From contig NZ_SHKL01000001.1 in assembly GCF_004217185.1 (NCBI RefSeq), positions 619,001 to 683,000 of the forward strand: a stretch of DNA of 64,000 nucleotides, written 5' to 3'. Each line of letters begins with the position of its first letter. Within the stretch, counting starts at the first letter, position 1. Position numbers and translations under genes: made by a program. Origin of the DNA: Pseudonocardia sediminis (lineage in GTDB: Bacteria > Actinomycetota > Actinomycetes > Mycobacteriales > Pseudonocardiaceae). The notes beneath the pieces are model-generated. The model had not been told where the DNA came from and did no database searches. It was given only the letters and a program-made list of their open reading frames with translations. Below, piece after piece: positions 42,923 to 51,334 of the stretch.

Positions 42923-43693
42923 GTGACCGCCACGACCCAGGGCGCGTACGCCGCCGTCAACGGCCTGCAGATGTACTACGAGGTGCACGGGACCGGGCGG
43001 CCGCTGGTCCTGCTGCACGGCGGGGTCCTCACGTTCGACCTCTCGTTCGCGGCGATCCTGCCCGCCCTCGCCGAGCGCCGGCAGGTGATCGGGGTGGAGT
43101 TGCAGGGCCACGGCCACACCGCCGACATCGACCGGCCGCTGCAGCTCGACCTGCTGGCCTCCGACGTGGTCGCGCTCCTGGACCACCTCGGCATCGAGCG
43201 CGCCGACGTGTTCGGTTTCAGCCTCGGCGGGCTCGTCGCGACGGAGGTCGCGGTGCGGTACCCGGAGCGGGTCGGACGTCTGGTGCTGGCGGCCGTGCAC
43301 TTCCGCCCCGACGGCTACCACCCCGAGATCCAGGACCCGGCCCAGGACTCACCGCGCCTGCCCACCGCCGACGACTTCGAGCAGATGCAGGCCGCCTACG
43401 CCGCCGTGGCCCCCGACCCGGAGGGCTTCTTCCCGTTCCTGGAGAAGGCCCAGCCGCTGGTCTCGGACTTCCGGGGGTGGTCCGACGACGAGCTGCGCTC
43501 GATCACCGGCCCGGTCCTGCTCGTCATCGGCGACACCGACTTCGTCCGGATCGAGCACGCGGCGGAGATCCACGCCCTCCTCCCGGACGCCCGCCTGGCC
43601 GTCCTGCCGGGGTGTACGCACATGGAGGTCGTGCGCCGCCCGGACCTGATGACGGTGGTGGAGCCGTTCCTCGCCCGAGGCGGGGCCGGTTGA
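42923..43693 (+). CDS. Alpha/beta hydrolase
   Basis: 256 residues from GTG 42923, placed 7 bases after GAGGAG (42910-42915); the longer frame from 42857 adds 22 unconserved residues. RPLVLLHGGVLTFDLSF holds the oxyanion loop, DVFGFSLGGLVATEVAVRYP the nucleophile elbow (G-F-S-L-G), LLVIGDTDFVR the acid, and LPGCTHMEVVRRPDL the catalytic His. Substrate unknown. Confidence 0.85.
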   Translation: MTATTQGAYAAVNGLQMYYEVHGTGRPLVLLHGGVLTFDLSFAAILPALAERRQVIGVELQGHGHTADIDRPLQLDLLASDVVALLDHLGIERADVFGFSLGGLVATEVAVRYPERVGRLVLAAVHFRPDGYHPEIQDPAQDSPRLPTADDFEQMQAAYAAVAPDPEGFFPFLEKAQPLVSDFRGWSDDELRSITGPVLLVIGDTDFVRIEHAAEIHALLPDARLAVLPGCTHMEVVRRPDLMTVVEPFLARGGAG

Positions 43694-43697
43694 CCGG

Positions 43698-43830
43698 TCA
43701 CACGTCCCGATCGGGTACGAGTGCGACGGTCGGGGACTGCTCGGGCCGGCGTGAGATCGGTGGTCAGCAGCGTCGCCCCGATCCGGCGCGCGAGAACGAC
43801 GTAGAGCGCATCCCGCGCGGCGACGTCGTT
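43698..43830 (-). pseudogene. Remnant of a PIN-domain (VapC-like) toxin gene
   Basis: Read leftward, 43830-43741 encodes ARDALYVVLARRIGATLLTT followed by DLTPAR, the C-terminal third of a VapC toxin with its last acidic residues. A one-base frame change then restores TVALVPDRDV and a TGA at 43700-43698, a normal ending for the family. The first two thirds (including the first catalytic Asp) and an antitoxin are missing, so this is a decayed gene. The surrounding gap 43694-43926 has no other feature I can support. Confidence 0.6.
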
Positions 43831-43926
43831 CCGGACCGACCAGGGTCGCCCTGGCCTCGCTCGCGTGGATCGCGTTCGCCGTCGCGACCGGGGCGGTCGG
43901 CGTCGTCTGACGCCGTGCCGGAGCTC

Positions 43927-44277
43927 CTACTCGACGGTGATCCGGCCGCCACGGCGCAGGACCCGCCCGACGGCCAGCGGCAGGAACCGGGCGTAGGCGC
44001 GGACCAGCATGTCGTAACCGGGGATGTGGCCGTGGTAGCCGAACAGGCCCCGCGGGCCCTCGACCATCACGCCGTCGGTGACGTCGTAGCGGGCACCGTG
44101 CCACGGGCAGACCAGGCAGCCGTCGGCGTCGACGTGGCCGTCGCTGAGATCGGCGAGCTGGTGACGGCAGCGCCGGCCGACGGCGAAGTCCTCACCCTCG
44201 CTGCGGCCGACCGCCCAGCCGCCGAGACGGCGGACGTCGGCGGGGGTGGTGGGGTTCTCGGAGAGCGACTCGGTCAT
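43927..44277 (-). CDS. Rieske [2Fe-2S] domain protein
   Basis: 116 residues from ATG 44277. The cluster ligands are complete: Cys37-Arg-His39 and Cys57-Pro-Trp-His60. The short single-domain form resembles Rieske ferredoxins or the N-terminal parts of oxygenases, with a C-terminal segment DMLVRAYARFLPLAVGRVLRR that could be amphipathic. An electron-transfer role is expected; partners are not visible. The gene follows the epimerase on the same strand by 47 bases. Confidence 0.85.
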   Translation of the reverse strand: MTESLSENPTTPADVRRLGGWAVGRSEGEDFAVGRRCRHQLADLSDGHVDADGCLVCPWHGARYDVTDGVMVEGPRGLFGYHGHIPGYDMLVRAYARFLPLAVGRVLRRGGRITVE

Positions 44278-44324
44278 CTCGTCCTCGGTTCGTGGTGGTG
44301 GCGGTGTCGAGAAGGGCAGGACGG

Positions 44325-45389
44325 TCAGGGCAGGGTCCGGGTGGCGATGTTGCCGCGGCGCAGCAGCGCCGAGACCTCGGCGAAAACGGTGCGCGGCCGC
44401 AGCGCGGGGCTGGAGGTGGACGCGCCGTCGGCCATGCCCTCGACGACCTGGGTGAGCGCGGCGCGGGCGTCCACCGTGGGCGCCCAGCCCAGCTCGGTGC
44501 GGGCGCGGGTGCAGTCCATCAGCGGGATCGCGAACGCCAGGTCGATCCAGCCCGGGTCGAGCGGCTGGAGCCCGGCACGCCACGCCAGGTCGGCGGCGGC
44601 CCGCAGGGCCGCCTTCGGCACGTGCACCGGGCGGGCGCCGAGGACCTCGGCGATCAGGTCCCGGGTGACGGGCGGGTCGGCGGCCAGGTTGAACGCACCG
44701 GTCGCGCGCTGGTCGAGGACGCGGGCGAACGCGTCGGCGACGTCGTCGGTGTGCACGATCGGCACGACGAGGTCCTCGTCCAGCGGCAGCACGGGGACGT
44801 GGCGCAGCAGCGCGGACGGCAGCAGCGCCGGGACCCCGTAGCGCAGCAGCGCGCTCCCGGCGTCGCGCTGCACGATCAGCCCGGGACGCATCCGCGCGAC
44901 CGCGGTGCCGTCGGGCCGGCGGCGCTCGTGGTCGTCGAGCAGGCGTTCGGCGGCGACCTTCTCGCGGCTGTAGGGCAGCGAGTCGATGCCCTCGGTGGGC
45001 CACGCCTCGGCGACCCGCTCCTGTCCGCCGGGGGAGTACGCGCCGACCGAGGACATGTGCACCAGGTGCGGGACGCCCTCGGCCTGCACGGCCTCGATCA
45101 CCGCACGGGTGCCGCCGACGCCGAGCCGGTCGAGGTAGTTCACGTCGCGCGAGGGCTGGAACCCCCAGGCCAGGTGCACGACGGCGTCCGCGCCTCGCAC
45201 GACCGGGCGCAACGCGTCGAGGACGCCCCGTCCCGCGAGGTCGAGCGAGGTCCAGCCGACGCCGGCGTAGGGCCCGGCGTCACCCGGCGGGCGGCGGCAC
45301 ACCCCGAGCAGCTCGTGCCCGTGTCCGCTCAGCCGCCGCAGCAGGGCGGTGCCGACGTTGCCGCTGGCTCCGGTGATGACGATCCGCAC
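44325..45389 (-). CDS. NAD-dependent epimerase/dehydratase family (extended SDR) protein
   Basis: 354 residues. NAD(P)-binding GASGNVGTALLRRL at the N-terminus, VVHLAWGFQPS, catalytic Ser in HMSSVGAYSPGG and the YxxxK pair as YSREK, then HTDDVADAFARVLD. Similar to nucleotide-sugar epimerase-type extended SDRs; the C-terminal 60 residues differ and no substrate can be named. Upstream of the Rieske gene and probably cotranscribed. Confidence 0.85.
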   Translation of the reverse strand: MRIVITGASGNVGTALLRRLSGHGHELLGVCRRPPGDAGPYAGVGWTSLDLAGRGVLDALRPVVRGADAVVHLAWGFQPSRDVNYLDRLGVGGTRAVIEAVQAEGVPHLVHMSSVGAYSPGGQERVAEAWPTEGIDSLPYSREKVAAERLLDDHERRRPDGTAVARMRPGLIVQRDAGSALLRYGVPALLPSALLRHVPVLPLDEDLVVPIVHTDDVADAFARVLDQRATGAFNLAADPPVTRDLIAEVLGARPVHVPKAALRAAADLAWRAGLQPLDPGWIDLAFAIPLMDCTRARTELGWAPTVDARAALTQVVEGMADGASTSSPALRPRTVFAEVSALLRRGNIATRTLP

Positions 45390-45624
45390 GGTGGGTCTCC
45401 TCCGGGCTCGATGCCGGGGGACTCCGACGGCGGCAGCATGCCCGGCGCGGGCGCGCGGAAACCCGGTCGGGAGACGCGCGCGATTTGCGCGGTTCCTCGG
45501 CGGCGGTCACGCTGTGCAGCCTCACCGCCCGTCGACGGTCCCCGTCGGTGGTCGGAGCGGGCGTCCCGGAACCCGACGCCGGCCCAGAACTGTCCTGGCC
45601 GCCGTCCGGAATCGAGGTCATGCC

Positions 45625-47154
45625 GTGCCGCATCCCCGGGCCGTGCCCGAGGTGCTCGCCTTCCTCCGCGACCTCGAGCCGTCGGTGCGGCTGGTCGCCG
45701 GGGCGGCGGGCCGTGCCGGTGCCATGGCGGGTGTCGTCGGCGGGGTGACGCTCGACAGCGGAGCGGTCCGCCCCGGCGACCTGTTCGCCGGGCTACCGGG
45801 CGGGCACTGCCACGGCGCTGCCTACGCCGGTGCGGCCGCGCGGGCGGGGGCGGGGGCGGGGGTCATGCTCAGCGACCGCGCCTCGCCCGAGCTGCCCTGC
45901 ATCGTTGTCCCCGACCCGCGACGGGTGCTGGGCCCGCTTGCGGCCTGGCTGCACGGGCACCCGTCACGGGCCCTGGCCGTGCACGGGGTGACCGGCACGA
46001 ACGGCAAGACCAGCACGACCCACCTGATCGCGGCCGGTCTCGCCGCGGCCGGACGGCGCACCGGGCTGGCCAGCACGCTCGAGGTCCGGGCCCCGGACCT
46101 GGGACGCCCCGCCGAGCGCACCACGGCCGAGGCCCCGGACCTGCAGGCCTTCCTCGCGGGGTGCCGGGCCGCGGGGGCCACCGACGTCGCGCTGGAGGTC
46201 TCCAGCCACGGGATCGCCCTGGACCGCGTCACCGGCGTCCGGTTCCGCACCGCGGTGTTCACCAACCTCAGCCCCGACCACCTCGACCTGCACGGCGACC
46301 TCGACGGCTACTACGCGGCCAAGGCCGCGCTGTTCACCCCGGAGCGCTGCGAGCTCGCGGTCGTCGGCGTCGACGACGCGTTCGGGCGGCGTCTCGCGCG
46401 GACCACCCGGTGTCCCGTGGTCACGGTGTCCGGGGAGGGCGGGGCGGCCGACTGGCGGGCCCGCGACGTCCGCGCGACCGTCACCGGCACCGCGTTCCGG
46501 CTGACCGGGCCCGGCGTCGACCGCGAGGTCTCGCTCGCCCTGCTCGGCCCGCACCAGGCGTCCAACGCCCTGGCCGCGGTCGCCGCGCTCGTCTCGACCG
46601 GCCTCGACGTCGACGACGTCCTGGCCGGGATCGGGACGTTCCCCGCCCTGCCGGGGCGCCTGGAGCGGGTCGATGCCGGGCAGCCGTACCTGGCGCTCGT
46701 CGACTTCGCGCACAACACCGGCGGGCACCGGCGCCTGCTGCCGTTCCTCCGCTCGCTCACCGCGGGCCGCCTGGTCGTGGTGATGGGGGCGACCGGGCAG
46801 CGCGATCCTGGAAAGCGGGCGGCGCTGGGCCGGTGTGTGGCCGAGCGCGCCGACGTCGTCGTGGTCACCGACGAGAGCCCCCACGGCGACGACCCGGCGA
46901 TGCTGCGACGCGCGGTGGCCGACGGCGCCCGCGCGGTCCGCGGCGCGCAGGTGGTCGAGTGCGCCGACCGGGCCGAGGCGATCGCCGTCGCGGTGGCCGA
47001 GACCGGGCCCGGTGACGTCGTGGTCGTGGTCGGACGCGGCGCCGACCAGACGCTGGTCACCGGCGGCGACGTCCGGTGGTTCGACGACCGCGTCGCCCTG
47101 CGCGCCGCGGTGCTGGACCGGGAGGACGCCGGCGATGTGCCCGCGTGCGGCTGA
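45625..47154 (+). CDS. MurE-like Mur ligase outside the dcw cluster
   Basis: 509 residues from GTG 45625, 7 bases after GAGG (45614-45617). Three Mur domains: N-terminal UDP-binding part (TLDSGAVRPGDLFAGLPG), central ATPase with P-loop VTGTNGKTSTTHLIAAGL and the carbamylated-Lys motif YYAAKAALF, and a C-terminal domain with GATGQRDPGKRAAL. The MurE amino-acid motif DNPR of diaminopimelate enzymes is replaced by DESPHGDDPA, so the amino acid added is probably not diaminopimelate. The end overlaps a MurJ-like gene by 20 bases. Possibly a secondary peptidoglycan or natural-product ligase. Confidence 0.82.
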   Translation: MPHPRAVPEVLAFLRDLEPSVRLVAGAAGRAGAMAGVVGGVTLDSGAVRPGDLFAGLPGGHCHGAAYAGAAARAGAGAGVMLSDRASPELPCIVVPDPRRVLGPLAAWLHGHPSRALAVHGVTGTNGKTSTTHLIAAGLAAAGRRTGLASTLEVRAPDLGRPAERTTAEAPDLQAFLAGCRAAGATDVALEVSSHGIALDRVTGVRFRTAVFTNLSPDHLDLHGDLDGYYAAKAALFTPERCELAVVGVDDAFGRRLARTTRCPVVTVSGEGGAADWRARDVRATVTGTAFRLTGPGVDREVSLALLGPHQASNALAAVAALVSTGLDVDDVLAGIGTFPALPGRLERVDAGQPYLALVDFAHNTGGHRRLLPFLRSLTAGRLVVVMGATGQRDPGKRAALGRCVAERADVVVVTDESPHGDDPAMLRRAVADGARAVRGAQVVECADRAEAIAVAVAETGPGDVVVVVGRGADQTLVTGGDVRWFDDRVALRAAVLDREDAGDVPACG

Positions 47155-48727
47155 CCCGGCCGACTCCACCCTGCTCCGGGCCGGAGGGTCGGTCGCGGTC
47201 GCGACCCTGGTCAGCCGCGCGACCGGATTCGTCCGGACGCTCGCGATCGTCGCGACGATCGGGCTCGGCCTGGTCAACAGCTCCTACACGGTGGCGAACA
47301 CCCTGCCCACCAGCATCTACCAGCTCCTGCTCGGCGGGGTCCTGACGTCGGTGGTGGTGCCGGTCCTGGTCCGCGCCGCACGCGAGGACGGCGACGACGG
47401 CGAGGCCTTCGCCCACCGTCTGCTGTCCGTCGCCGCGGTCGGGCTCGGGGTGGCGACGGTGCTCGCGACGGCCGCCGCGCCGTGGCTCGTCGGGCTCTAG
47501 CTGACCTCCGACGACCCGGCCGGCGCCCGTCTCGCCGTCGCGTTCGCCTACCTGCTGCTGCCCGAGATCTTCTTCTACGGGATGGGCGCGGTGTTCGGGG
47601 CGATGCTCAACGCCCGCGGTGTGTTCGGTCCGGCGGCGTGGGCGCCGGTGCTCAACAACGTCGTCGTCCTCGCCGCGCTGGGCGTGTACTGGCTCCTTCC
47701 CGCGCCGCCGTCCGGGATCAGCACCGCCCAGCTGCTGGTGCTGGGGATCGGGACGACGCTGGGCATCGTCGTGCAGGCCGCCGCGATCGTCCCGGCCCTG
47801 CGCCGCACCGGGTTCCGTTGGTGCTGGCGGTGGGGCTGGGACCGGCGGCTCACGGCGTTCGGCGGGCTGGCCGCGTGGGTCGTGGGGTACGTGCTGATCA
47901 GCCAGGTCGCGCTCGCGGTCACCAACCGGGTCGCCTCGGCCGCCGACGACGCCGCGATCGCGATCTACGCCAACGCCTGGCTGCTCATCCAGGTCCCCTA
48001 CGGCATCCTCGGGGTCTCGCTGCTCACCGTGCTGATGCCGCGGATGAGTGCCGCCGCGGCGGACGGCCGGACCGACCGGGTCGTCGCCGACCTCTCGCTC
48101 GGCAGCCGCCTGTCCGCGGTCGCCCTGCTCCCGATCAGCGCCGTGCTGACGGTGTTCGGACCCGCACTGGGCACGGCCCTGTTCTCGGTCGGCCGGTCCG
48201 GGGGAGACGGAGCCGCGCTGCTCGGCCAGACGCTCGCGGTGTCGGCGTTCGGGCTGCTGCCGCTGGCCGTGGTGATGCTGCAGCTGCGGGTGTTCTACGC
48301 CCTGGCCGACGCCCGCACCCCGACGTTCGTCATGGTCGTGATGACGGTGGTCAAGGTGCCGTTGCTGCTGGCCGTCCCGGCGGTCCTGCCGCCTGAGCGG
48401 GTCGTGCTCGGGCTCGCCGCGGTGAACGCCGCCGGGTTCGTCGTCGGGGCCGTCGTCGGCGCGGTGTGGCTGAGCGTCCGGCTCGGCCGGCTCGACACCG
48501 TCCGGGTGGTCCGGACGTCGTGGCGGACCGGCGTCGCGTCGGTCGCCGGGGCGGTGCTGGCGCTGCTCGCCATGACCGGCGCCGACCGGCTGCTCGGGAT
48601 CCCGCCCCTGGGTCAGGCGTGGCTGGACCTGCTCGCGGGGTCGGCCCTGGCCCTGGTGCTGGCAGTGCTCGGGATGCGGCTGCTGCGCGTCCACGAGCTG
48701 GACGACGTGCTCACCCGGTTCCGCTGA
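47135..48727 (+). pseudogene. MurJ/MviN-like lipid II flippase with in-frame TAG at codon 122
   Basis: One uninterrupted frame of 531 codons except for TAG at 47498-47500. Before it: TLLRAGGSVAVATLVSRATG and SSYTVANTLPTSIYQLLLGG, typical of MviN/MurJ helices 1-2. After it: LTSDDPAGARLAVAFAYLLL, FGAMLNARGVFGPAAWAPVLNN and about ten more membrane helices to the stop. Relatives have an aromatic or basic residue there, so a TAC-to-TAG change explains it. Start ATG 47135 follows GGAGGA and overlaps the Mur ligase. A decayed gene, a sequencing error or readthrough are all possible. Without readthrough, a 121-residue fragment and a second product from ATG 47582 could be made. Confidence 0.85.
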
Positions 48728-48757
48728 CGGGCCCGGTCGTGTGGGGACCGGGCCCGT
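48727..48757. terminator. Bidirectional terminator between the murJ-like gene and the small-protein trio
   Basis: Perfect 12-bp stem ACGGGCCCGGTC (48727-48738) with GACCGGGCCCGT (48746-48757), loop GTGTGGG. Ends the Mur operon from the left and the trio operon from the right. Confidence 0.85.
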
Positions 48758-48766
48758 CGTACGGGG

Positions 48767-49033
48767 TCAGAGCCGGCGGACCGGCAACGAGACCCCGCTG
48801 ATCGTGACGACCCCGCGCTCGAGGTCGAGGAACGCCGACCCGCCGACGACGGCGAGCAGCGGGATCAGGGCCTGGATGTCGCGCGGGTGGGCGATGCCCA
48901 CGACCTCCAGCGCACCGTCGTCGAGGAGGATCGAGAGCGCGAACGTGCCCGGGACGCCGTCGCCGTTGTCGCGCCAGTGCGCGTGCAGCTGCGAGACCTG
49001 CCGGACGGCGATCGCCGGTTCGGTGCCGGTCAC
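48767..49033 (-). CDS. Tandem small-protein family, third copy (most divergent)
   Basis: 88 residues. Shares with its two upstream neighbours the pattern (I/V)RQV(T/S)-x-(L/V)H-x-(N/H)W, then G-(D/E)-G-x-x-G-x-F and L(I/L)LDDGA-x-E. Here it is AVRQVSQLHAHWRDNGDGVP, then ALSILLDDGALEV. The second half, with hydrophobic IQALIPLLAVVGGSAFLDLE, differs more than in the other two. No signal peptide. GTG start is 3 bases after the stop of the second copy, so expression is coupled. Family not recognised. Confidence 0.8.
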   Translation of the reverse strand: MTGTEPAIAVRQVSQLHAHWRDNGDGVPGTFALSILLDDGALEVVGIAHPRDIQALIPLLAVVGGSAFLDLERGVVTISGVSLPVRRL

Positions 49034-49036
49034 GGG

Positions 49037-49285
49037 CTACTTCAGCCCGCGCAGCAGCAGGACCTCGCGCTGGGTGTCCCAGTAGAAGCTCTTGCCCGCC
49101 AGGAATTCGACGATCAGTACCTTGGCCGCCTCCGCCGACGGACGGATCAACGCCTCTTCCGCGCCGTCGTCGAGAATCAGCTGAAAGGAGAACTTGCCCG
49201 GCTCGCCGTCCCCCTGCTCGCTCCAGTTCGCGTGCAGATCGGTGACCTGGCGGATGCCGATCGAACTCTGTTCCGTGCTCGTCAT
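49037..49285 (-). CDS. Tandem small-protein family, second copy
   Basis: 82 residues. IGIRQVTDLHANWSEQGDGE followed by PGKFSFQLILDDGAEEALIR makes the first half nearly identical to the first copy; the second half predicts alternating helix and strand (KVLIVEFLAGKSFYWDTQRE, VLLLRGLK). GGGAGA precedes the ATG. Compact, soluble, without Cys; possibly a small beta-rich domain. No function can be assigned. Confidence 0.85.
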   Translation of the reverse strand: MTSTEQSSIGIRQVTDLHANWSEQGDGEPGKFSFQLILDDGAEEALIRPSAEAAKVLIVEFLAGKSFYWDTQREVLLLRGLK

Positions 49286-49311
49286 GAGAATCTCCCGATC
49301 GGGTTCTGTGG

Positions 49312-49581
49312 TCAGCTGCGGGCGGCGGGTGGGGTGAACTCGACGCGCCCGAAGATGAGCACGCGGTTCACGGTGTCGAAGAACACCGTGCTGGTCAGGG
49401 CCAGCAACTGCAGGACGACGAAGCTGTCGTCGGCCACCGGGCGGATGATCGCCTCCTGGGCGCCGTCGTCGAGGATCAACTGGAACGAGAACTTTCCGTC
49501 GGTCCCCTCACCCTGCGCACTCCAGTTCGAGTGCACATTGGTCACCTGACGCACGGCGAGGCCGTTCTGATCGTCCACCAT
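49312..49581 (-). CDS. Tandem small-protein family, first copy
   Basis: 89 residues; AAAGGAG about 8 bases before ATG 49581. LAVRQVTNVHSNWSAQGEGT and DGKFSFQLILDDGAQEAIIRP define the family core; then VLQLLALTSTVFFDTVNRVL and a short Pro/Ala tail. First gene of a three-gene operon made only of paralogues, 26 bases before the second copy. The strict retention of RQVT-x-x-H-x-NW and FSFQLILDDGA suggests a binding surface. I do not recognise the family. Confidence 0.85.
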   Translation of the reverse strand: MVDDQNGLAVRQVTNVHSNWSAQGEGTDGKFSFQLILDDGAQEAIIRPVADDSFVVLQLLALTSTVFFDTVNRVLIFGRVEFTPPAARS

Positions 49582-49892
49582 CGACTGGACTCCTTTGTCG
49601 GAAGAATCGCGACCGGCCCGCGACAGGGCGACGACGGGCTCGCCGGAACGCGATTCCTAGCCGATACCCCTCACGGATCCGGATATGCACCGGCGACCGC
49701 GAATTCGTCCACCGTCGCCCTCACGCGGAGGGGCGACACCGCCGCGCAGCGCGTCGTGGAGCCGGTCGAGGCGCGCCCGGTGGTCGCCGGCCAGATCGTC
49801 CGGCGAGGCGCCCGCGGGGAGCCGAGATCCCCGGGGTCGACCTGCCGATGCCGGCCGCGTTCCTCGGCCGGGTACAGGGCCTCTGCCACTTC

Positions 49893-49925
49893 GATACCAT
49901 CGGGTACTCAGTACCCTTCAGTATC
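49893..49925. promoter_or_regulatory. 33-bp dyad operator upstream of two tiny genes
   Basis: Symmetric about C49909: inner arms GGGTACT (49902-49908) and AGTACCC (49910-49916), outer arms GATAC (49893-49897) and GTATC (49921-49925), with 4-base gaps between inner and outer arms. Such a two-layer dyad suits a dimer-of-dimers regulator. It lies 58 bases before the GTG at 49984. The rest of the gap 49582-49983 shows no gene I can support. Confidence 0.65.
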
Positions 49926-49983
49926 AGTCGACCATGGAGCCGCGCCGGTGCCGGCCCGGCTTCCGGAGCACGGGGTGTGTGCA

Positions 49984-50160
49984 GTGAACGTGGGTGATGC
50001 CGCCGCGATCCACGACGTGATCGCCGCCGACGCCCTCCGGCGGACGACCGACCCGGAGGCCGAGCTCACGATCTGGTGGCGCCGCCACTGCGATCGGCGC
50101 CGGCACGAGCGGACGACCGGTCCGGGCAGCCGATCGGAGGGGACCCGCAACCATGGCTGA
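49984..50160 (+). CDS. Tiny hypothetical protein
   Basis: 58 residues from GTG 49984: MNVGDAAAIHDVIAADALRR and a basic, Arg/His-rich second half (WWRRHCDRRRHERTTG). No recognised domain; the second half could bind nucleic acid. Its stop overlaps the next gene by 8 bases. Preceded by the 33-bp dyad. Existence rests on the overlap arrangement and the regulatory site, so confidence is moderate. Confidence 0.5.
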   Translation: MNVGDAAAIHDVIAADALRRTTDPEAELTIWWRRHCDRRRHERTTGPGSRSEGTRNHG

Positions 50161-50380
50161 CGACAGATCGCCGGCGTCGGCGGAGGAGAGCGACGTCGAC
50201 TGGTTCGACCCGGCCGGGCAGCAGCTCGAGCACGCCCACCCGGCGCGTGACGAGGCACTGCCGCCCGGTAGCAACCGGGCGCGTGAGCAGGGCTGTGTCT
50301 GCTCGGTCCTGGGCAACGCCGCCTACCGGGTGGGCGCGGCGGAGCACCCGCTCATCGACCCGGAGTGCGAACGTCACTGA
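50153..50380 (+). CDS. Small Cys-containing hypothetical protein
   Basis: 75 residues from ATG 50153. N-terminal half acidic (SAEESDVDWFDPAG), C-terminal half with a CVC pair and a further Cys: REQGCVCSVLGNAAYRVGAA then EHPLIDPECERH. The three Cys plus His could form a small metal site. Not recognised. Coupled by overlap to the preceding tiny gene and convergent with the SDR gene 12 bases away. Confidence 0.55.
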   Translation: MADDRSPASAEESDVDWFDPAGQQLEHAHPARDEALPPGSNRAREQGCVCSVLGNAAYRVGAAEHPLIDPECERH

Positions 50381-50392
50381 GACCGGCGGCCC

Positions 50393-51334
50393 TCACACGT
50401 CGGAGAAGGACATCGCGGTCAGCTCCTCGGACAGGCGCCAGATGCGCCGGGCGTCGTCGGAGGACCGCAGCGGGGAGTAGAGGGTCTGCTCCGCGGGAGG
50501 ACCGCCGACGTGCCCGGGACCGCTCGGGCCGTAGAGCCGGGCGCCGCCGGCGTCGGGGGACGTCGCGGCGAGGAGGGCGGGGAAACCCGCGGTCTCGGCC
50601 GTCCCGACCAGGATGCCGTGGCGCGACAGGGCGCCGATGACCCGCCGGCCCAGGGTCTGGCGGGAGCGGCCCAGATCGCTCCGCGCGGCGAGCAGGTTCG
50701 TCGGGGCGACCCCGGGGTGGGACAGGTTGCTCGAGATGCCCCAGCCCTGCGCCCGGCTGCGCCGGTCGAGCTCGAGACCGAACAGCCCGAACGCGATCTT
50801 CGACTGGCGGTAGGCGCGCATGCCGTCGTAGGAGCGTTCCCAGTTCGGGTCGTCCCAGTGGACCGCGCCGCTGCTCGCCGCGACGCTGACCTGCGAGGTC
50901 ACCCGGGCCCGCCCGGACCGCAGCGCCGGCAGCAGGTGCGCCACCAGGGCGAAGTGCCCGAGGTGGTTCGTCCCGAACTGCAGCTCGAAACCGTCGGCGG
51001 TGCTCTGCCGGTCCGGCGGCGTCATCACACCGGCGTTGTTGACCAGGATGTGGATCGGCCGGTCCTCGCCGAGCAGCGTCTCGCCGAGTGCCGCGACCGA
51101 CCGCAGTGAGGACAGGTCGAGCTCGCGCAGCGACACGTCGGCGCCGGGAGTGTGCCGGCGGATGTGGGCGAGCGCATCCTCGCCCTTGCGCGGGTTGCGG
51201 ACGGGCAGGACCACCTCGGCCCCGGCGGCGGCGAGCCGGGTGGCGATACCGAGACCGACCCCGTCGCTCGCCCCGGTGACGACGGCGCGCCGCCCGGTGA
51301 GATCGGGGACGGTGATGGTGGGTGTGCGTGGCAC
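50393..51334 (-). CDS. Short-chain dehydrogenase/reductase (retinol-dehydrogenase-like)
   Basis: 313 residues from GTG 51334, with AGGAGG 5 bases before it. Classical SDR: cofactor motif [38 protein letters not shown], catalytic Ser in QVSVAASSG and YRQSK as the Y-x-x-x-K pair, [10 protein letters not shown]. The pattern is that of oxidoreductases acting on lipophilic alcohols. Divergent from an XRE regulator gene 172 bases away, which is probably its regulator. Confidence 0.88.
   Translation of the reverse strand: MPRTPTITVPDLTGRRAVVTGASDGVGLGIATRLAAAGAEVVLPVRNPRKGEDALAHIRRHTPGADVSLRELDLSSLRSVAALGETLLGEDRPIHILVNNAGVMTPPDRQSTADGFELQFGTNHLGHFALVAHLLPALRSGRARVTSQVSVAASSGAVHWDDPNWERSYDGMRAYRQSKIAFGLFGLELDRRSRAQGWGISSNLSHPGVAPTNLLAARSDLGRSRQTLGRRVIGALSRHGILVGTAETAGFPALLAATSPDAGGARLYGPSGPGHVGGPPAEQTLYSPLRSSDDARRIWRLSEELTAMSFSDV

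Noticed and set aside
43840-43911. Rightward fragment encoding VALASLAWIAFAVATGAVGVV and a stop, like a membrane-protein end
   Set aside because: Only about 25 residues, no start or upstream continuation; may be chance.
45625-47154. Annotation as housekeeping murE
   Set aside because: Not in a dcw cluster and the diaminopimelate-specific DNPR motif is replaced.
49671-49889. Possible 72-residue leftward gene starting 3 bases from the 33-bp dyad
   Set aside because: Low-complexity composition, no ribosome-binding site and no conserved pattern; the dyad fits the rightward tiny genes equally well.
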